Notes under the pieces: generated by a model | Seen by the model: only the letters and a program-made list of their open reading frames with translations | What the model was told of the DNA's origin: nothing | Database searches by the model: none | Shown here: positions 62,533-64,000 of the stretch, piece after piece | How the letters are laid out: every line of letters starts with the position of its first letter | Numbering within the stretch: position 1 is the stretch's first letter | Made by a program: the position numbers and the translations under genes | Origin: Arthrobacter sp. zg-Y20 | Lineage (GTDB): Bacteria > Actinomycetota > Actinomycetes > Actinomycetales > Micrococcaceae | Direction: 5' to 3' | NCBI RefSeq assembly: GCF_030142075.1 | Contig: NZ_CP126241.1 | Location: forward strand, 1,240,001-1,304,000 | Length of the DNA: 64,000 nt

Positions 62533-63690
62533 TCAGTTCCACGGGAGGTCGTCCGGAACGGCGTCCAGCCCCGGAGCCGCCGGGACAGTGTCCGCCGTGC
62601 GGTAGCGCTCCGTGGAGACGGCGGTCAGGCGCTCGATGGCCCAGCCGCGCAGGTTGCCGTCGGACAGCGCCACCAGGTCAGCGTAGACGGCGGGGAACTG
62701 CTCTTCCATAGCGGGCAGCGACGCCGCGGGGTCCCGGAGGAAATCCGGATCCAGCCGGTATGCCGCCACCGGTGCCACGGCCGGGAGGCAGAGGTCGGAC
62801 AGATGCGCCACCGCGTCCGTGCCGGTTGCCTTGTGGCCGGTCACCTGCTTGCGCCACGCCCCGGCCATTTCCGGCGACGGCTCGGCTTGGGCCAGGGCCA
62901 CCTCATAGGCATAGGCCGTGCCCAGTTCGGCATCAATGACTGTCTTGAGGGCAGCGGCCGCATCGGGGCGGTCCCCGGGCGCGGCTGTCGCCGCTGCCGT
63001 TTCGGGGCGGTCCCCGGTCTTGCCGCCGGGGCAGTGGGCGGAGCCGCCGGTGCCGGCGGCGTCCGTGCCTGCTGCATCGGGCCCGGCGGGCAGTTCGACG
63101 CCGGACAGGTCAGCGAGCCGCAGGGCCCAGATCTGCTGCGCGCTGCCGGTGGCGGCCAGGAGGCGGGCAGTGCCTGCATCGGCCCGCCAAGCCGCATGCA
63201 GGTTCGCCTCGGCTGAATCCCACAGCGCCTGAAGATAGCGTTCAGTGTTCCGCTGCTGCCGTTCGGTGTCCGACCCGGGTTCCCCGCCCGGCCCGGCTTC
63301 CGGCCGGGACGTGGAGAGGGTTTCCACGTAACTGTGCCGCGTGGGCGCCGCTGCCGGTTCCCGTCCCGTGCCCGCCAGCAACGCGGCCTGCGTGCGCAGT
63401 CCCTCGGCGTGGAGCTGGAATTCGGCAGCGGTACCGTCCGGCGCCCCGCCGGCCAAGGCCTGTGCCTCGGCCGCGAGGGCGCGTGCTTCGCTGCGGGCCT
63501 GGGCGGAGGCAATCTGCGAGAAGGACCGGGTGTGATCGGCGGCGTCGCCTTTCCCGGCTATCAGGCCGAAGCTGAGCACCACCGAACCCAGTGCGAGGAA
63601 CAACACAACCCGCCGCGCTGCGGCCCTCCGGCGGCCGCGGGTGCGGGCGCGCGGGAGCTCGGTTCCGGCCTTCTGCAAAGGGGTATCCAC
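62533..63690 (-). CDS. Ferritin-like DUF4439 membrane protein
   Basis: A 385-residue protein. A basic N-terminus (RTRGRRRAAARR) is followed by one membrane helix (VVLFLALGSVVLSFGLIAG, residues about 28-46). A long helical middle rich in Ala/Glu follows, then a linker, and a C-terminal DUF4439 domain from about residue 245 starting AALKTVIDAELGTAYAYEVALAQ. DUF4439 is a ferritin-like four-helix family of unknown function, commonly located next to rimP-nusA in actinobacteria, in agreement with this position. Export or membrane anchoring is inferred from the helix. Confidence 0.85.
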   Translation of the reverse strand: MDTPLQKAGTELPRARTRGRRRAAARRVVLFLALGSVVLSFGLIAGKGDAADHTRSFSQIASAQARSEARALAAEAQALAGGAPDGTAAEFQLHAEGLRTQAALLAGTGREPAAAPTRHSYVETLSTSRPEAGPGGEPGSDTERQQRNTERYLQALWDSAEANLHAAWRADAGTARLLAATGSAQQIWALRLADLSGVELPAGPDAAGTDAAGTGGSAHCPGGKTGDRPETAAATAAPGDRPDAAAALKTVIDAELGTAYAYEVALAQAEPSPEMAGAWRKQVTGHKATGTDAVAHLSDLCLPAVAPVAAYRLDPDFLRDPAASLPAMEEQFPAVYADLVALSDGNLRGWAIERLTAVSTERYRTADTVPAAPGLDAVPDDLPWN

Positions 63691-63755
63691 AACAGTCGAT
63701 CATGTCACGAAGGCGCTCCCATCTGCATCGATGCCTCAAGGCCCGCGGAAAGTCG

Positions 63756-63771
63756 GTAGTCTAGGTACTAC
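63756..63771. promoter_or_regulatory. Inverted repeat GTAGT-N6-ACTAC in rimP promoter
   Basis: GTAGTCTAGGTACTAC lies 25 bases before the rimP start in the divergent gap. It overlaps TAGTCT and TAGGTA, both acceptable -10 hexamers, so it may be promoter sequence rather than an operator. Confidence 0.35.
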
Positions 63772-63795
63772 AACAACATCTAGTGGGAGGCAGCT

Positions 63796-64000
63796 ATGGC
63801 GGTTCGGCCCAACCCCAAAAAAGACACGTCATCGGATTACCGCAAGAACGCGATGCGTGCAGAAGTAGCCGCGGAGACGCAGCGGCTCAAGCAATACCTG
63901 GCCCCCACGGTAGAGATGCAGGACCTCTTCCTCGAAGACATCGAGATCAAAATGGCCGGCGCCCACCGCACGGTCCACGTGGTCGTGGACCTTCCCGAGA
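63796..64000 (+). CDS. rimP: Ribosome maturation factor RimP, N-terminal part
   Basis: The first 68 residues are visible before the window ends. TQRLKQYLAPTVEMQDLFLEDIEIKMAGAHRTVHVVVDLPE matches the start of the RimP N-terminal domain, with an actinobacterial N-terminal extension (AVRPNPKKDTSSDYRKNAMR). RimP assists 30S subunit assembly. The ATG has GGGAGG seven bases upstream. nusA and infB are expected beyond the window from the usual gene order. Confidence 0.88.
   Translation, partial: MAVRPNPKKDTSSDYRKNAMRAEVAAETQRLKQYLAPTVEMQDLFLEDIEIKMAGAHRTVHVVVDLPE

Overview
The window is a 64 kb piece of a high-GC actinobacterial chromosome. Gene content, GTG/TTG starts, GTGA/ATGA start-stop overlaps, the dgt-dnaG-tRNA-Asn neighbourhood and the rpsB-tsf-pyrH-frr-cdsA / dxr-rseP-ispG-proS-rimP core all point to the Micrococcaceae (Arthrobacter or a close relative). 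This is inference from gene order and protein character, not from a database search. No IS element, prophage, integrase, CRISPR array or rRNA is visible.

Layout. 1-6.1 kb: end of a YdcZ-type transporter, glycyl-tRNA synthetase, GNAT, a TetR regulator, dusB and dgt. 6.2-9.6 kb: a large LPXTG wall-anchored protein with a thioester domain and seven repeats, sitting between dgt and dnaG. 9.8-20.6 kb: dnaG, two identical tRNA-Asn genes, malic enzyme, two tandem paralogous sugar porters, a holin-like/DUF3618 fusion, a CDP-alcohol phosphatidyltransferase, a DMT transporter, a GT4 glycosyltransferase and a CAT-anticodon tRNA. 20.8-28.7 kb: an acyl-CoA dehydrogenase, a degenerate LytM/M23 protein, then rpsB, tsf, pyrH, a repeat-rich gap, frr, cdsA and a DivIVA-domain protein.

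28.7-50.4 kb is a transport and catabolism block that separates cdsA/DivIVA from dxr. It holds a LytS/LytTR two-component system in an operon with one SSS symporter and divergent from a DUF485-ActP symporter pair. The shared promoter region carries a LytTR-type direct repeat and a CRP/GlxR-type palindrome. Next come an Lrp regulator, a branched-chain 2-oxoacid dehydrogenase operon (E1alpha, E1beta, E2) behind another CRP/GlxR-type palindrome, a TetR regulator, and a seven-gene leucine-degradation operon (carboxylase beta and alpha, acyl-CoA dehydrogenase, CoA transferase A and B, MaoC hydratase, CitE-like lyase). The composition matches the Mycobacterium tuberculosis Rv2495c-Rv2506 region.

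50.4-64 kb returns to core genes: dxr, rseP and ispG for isoprenoid precursors and membrane proteolysis, interrupted by a SatD-like/membrane-protein pair and a YciI protein. Then follow a GNAT, two related lipoproteins, proS, a TSUP transporter, an APH-type kinase, a DUF4439 ferritin-like protein and the start of rimP. The most interesting unexplained items are the SatD pair with three promoter repeats spaced exactly 28 bp, the 59-bp tandem hairpin array plus 97-bp inverted repeat between pyrH and frr, a perfect 52-bp palindrome after rseP, and a conserved-position M23 protein that has lost both catalytic histidines.
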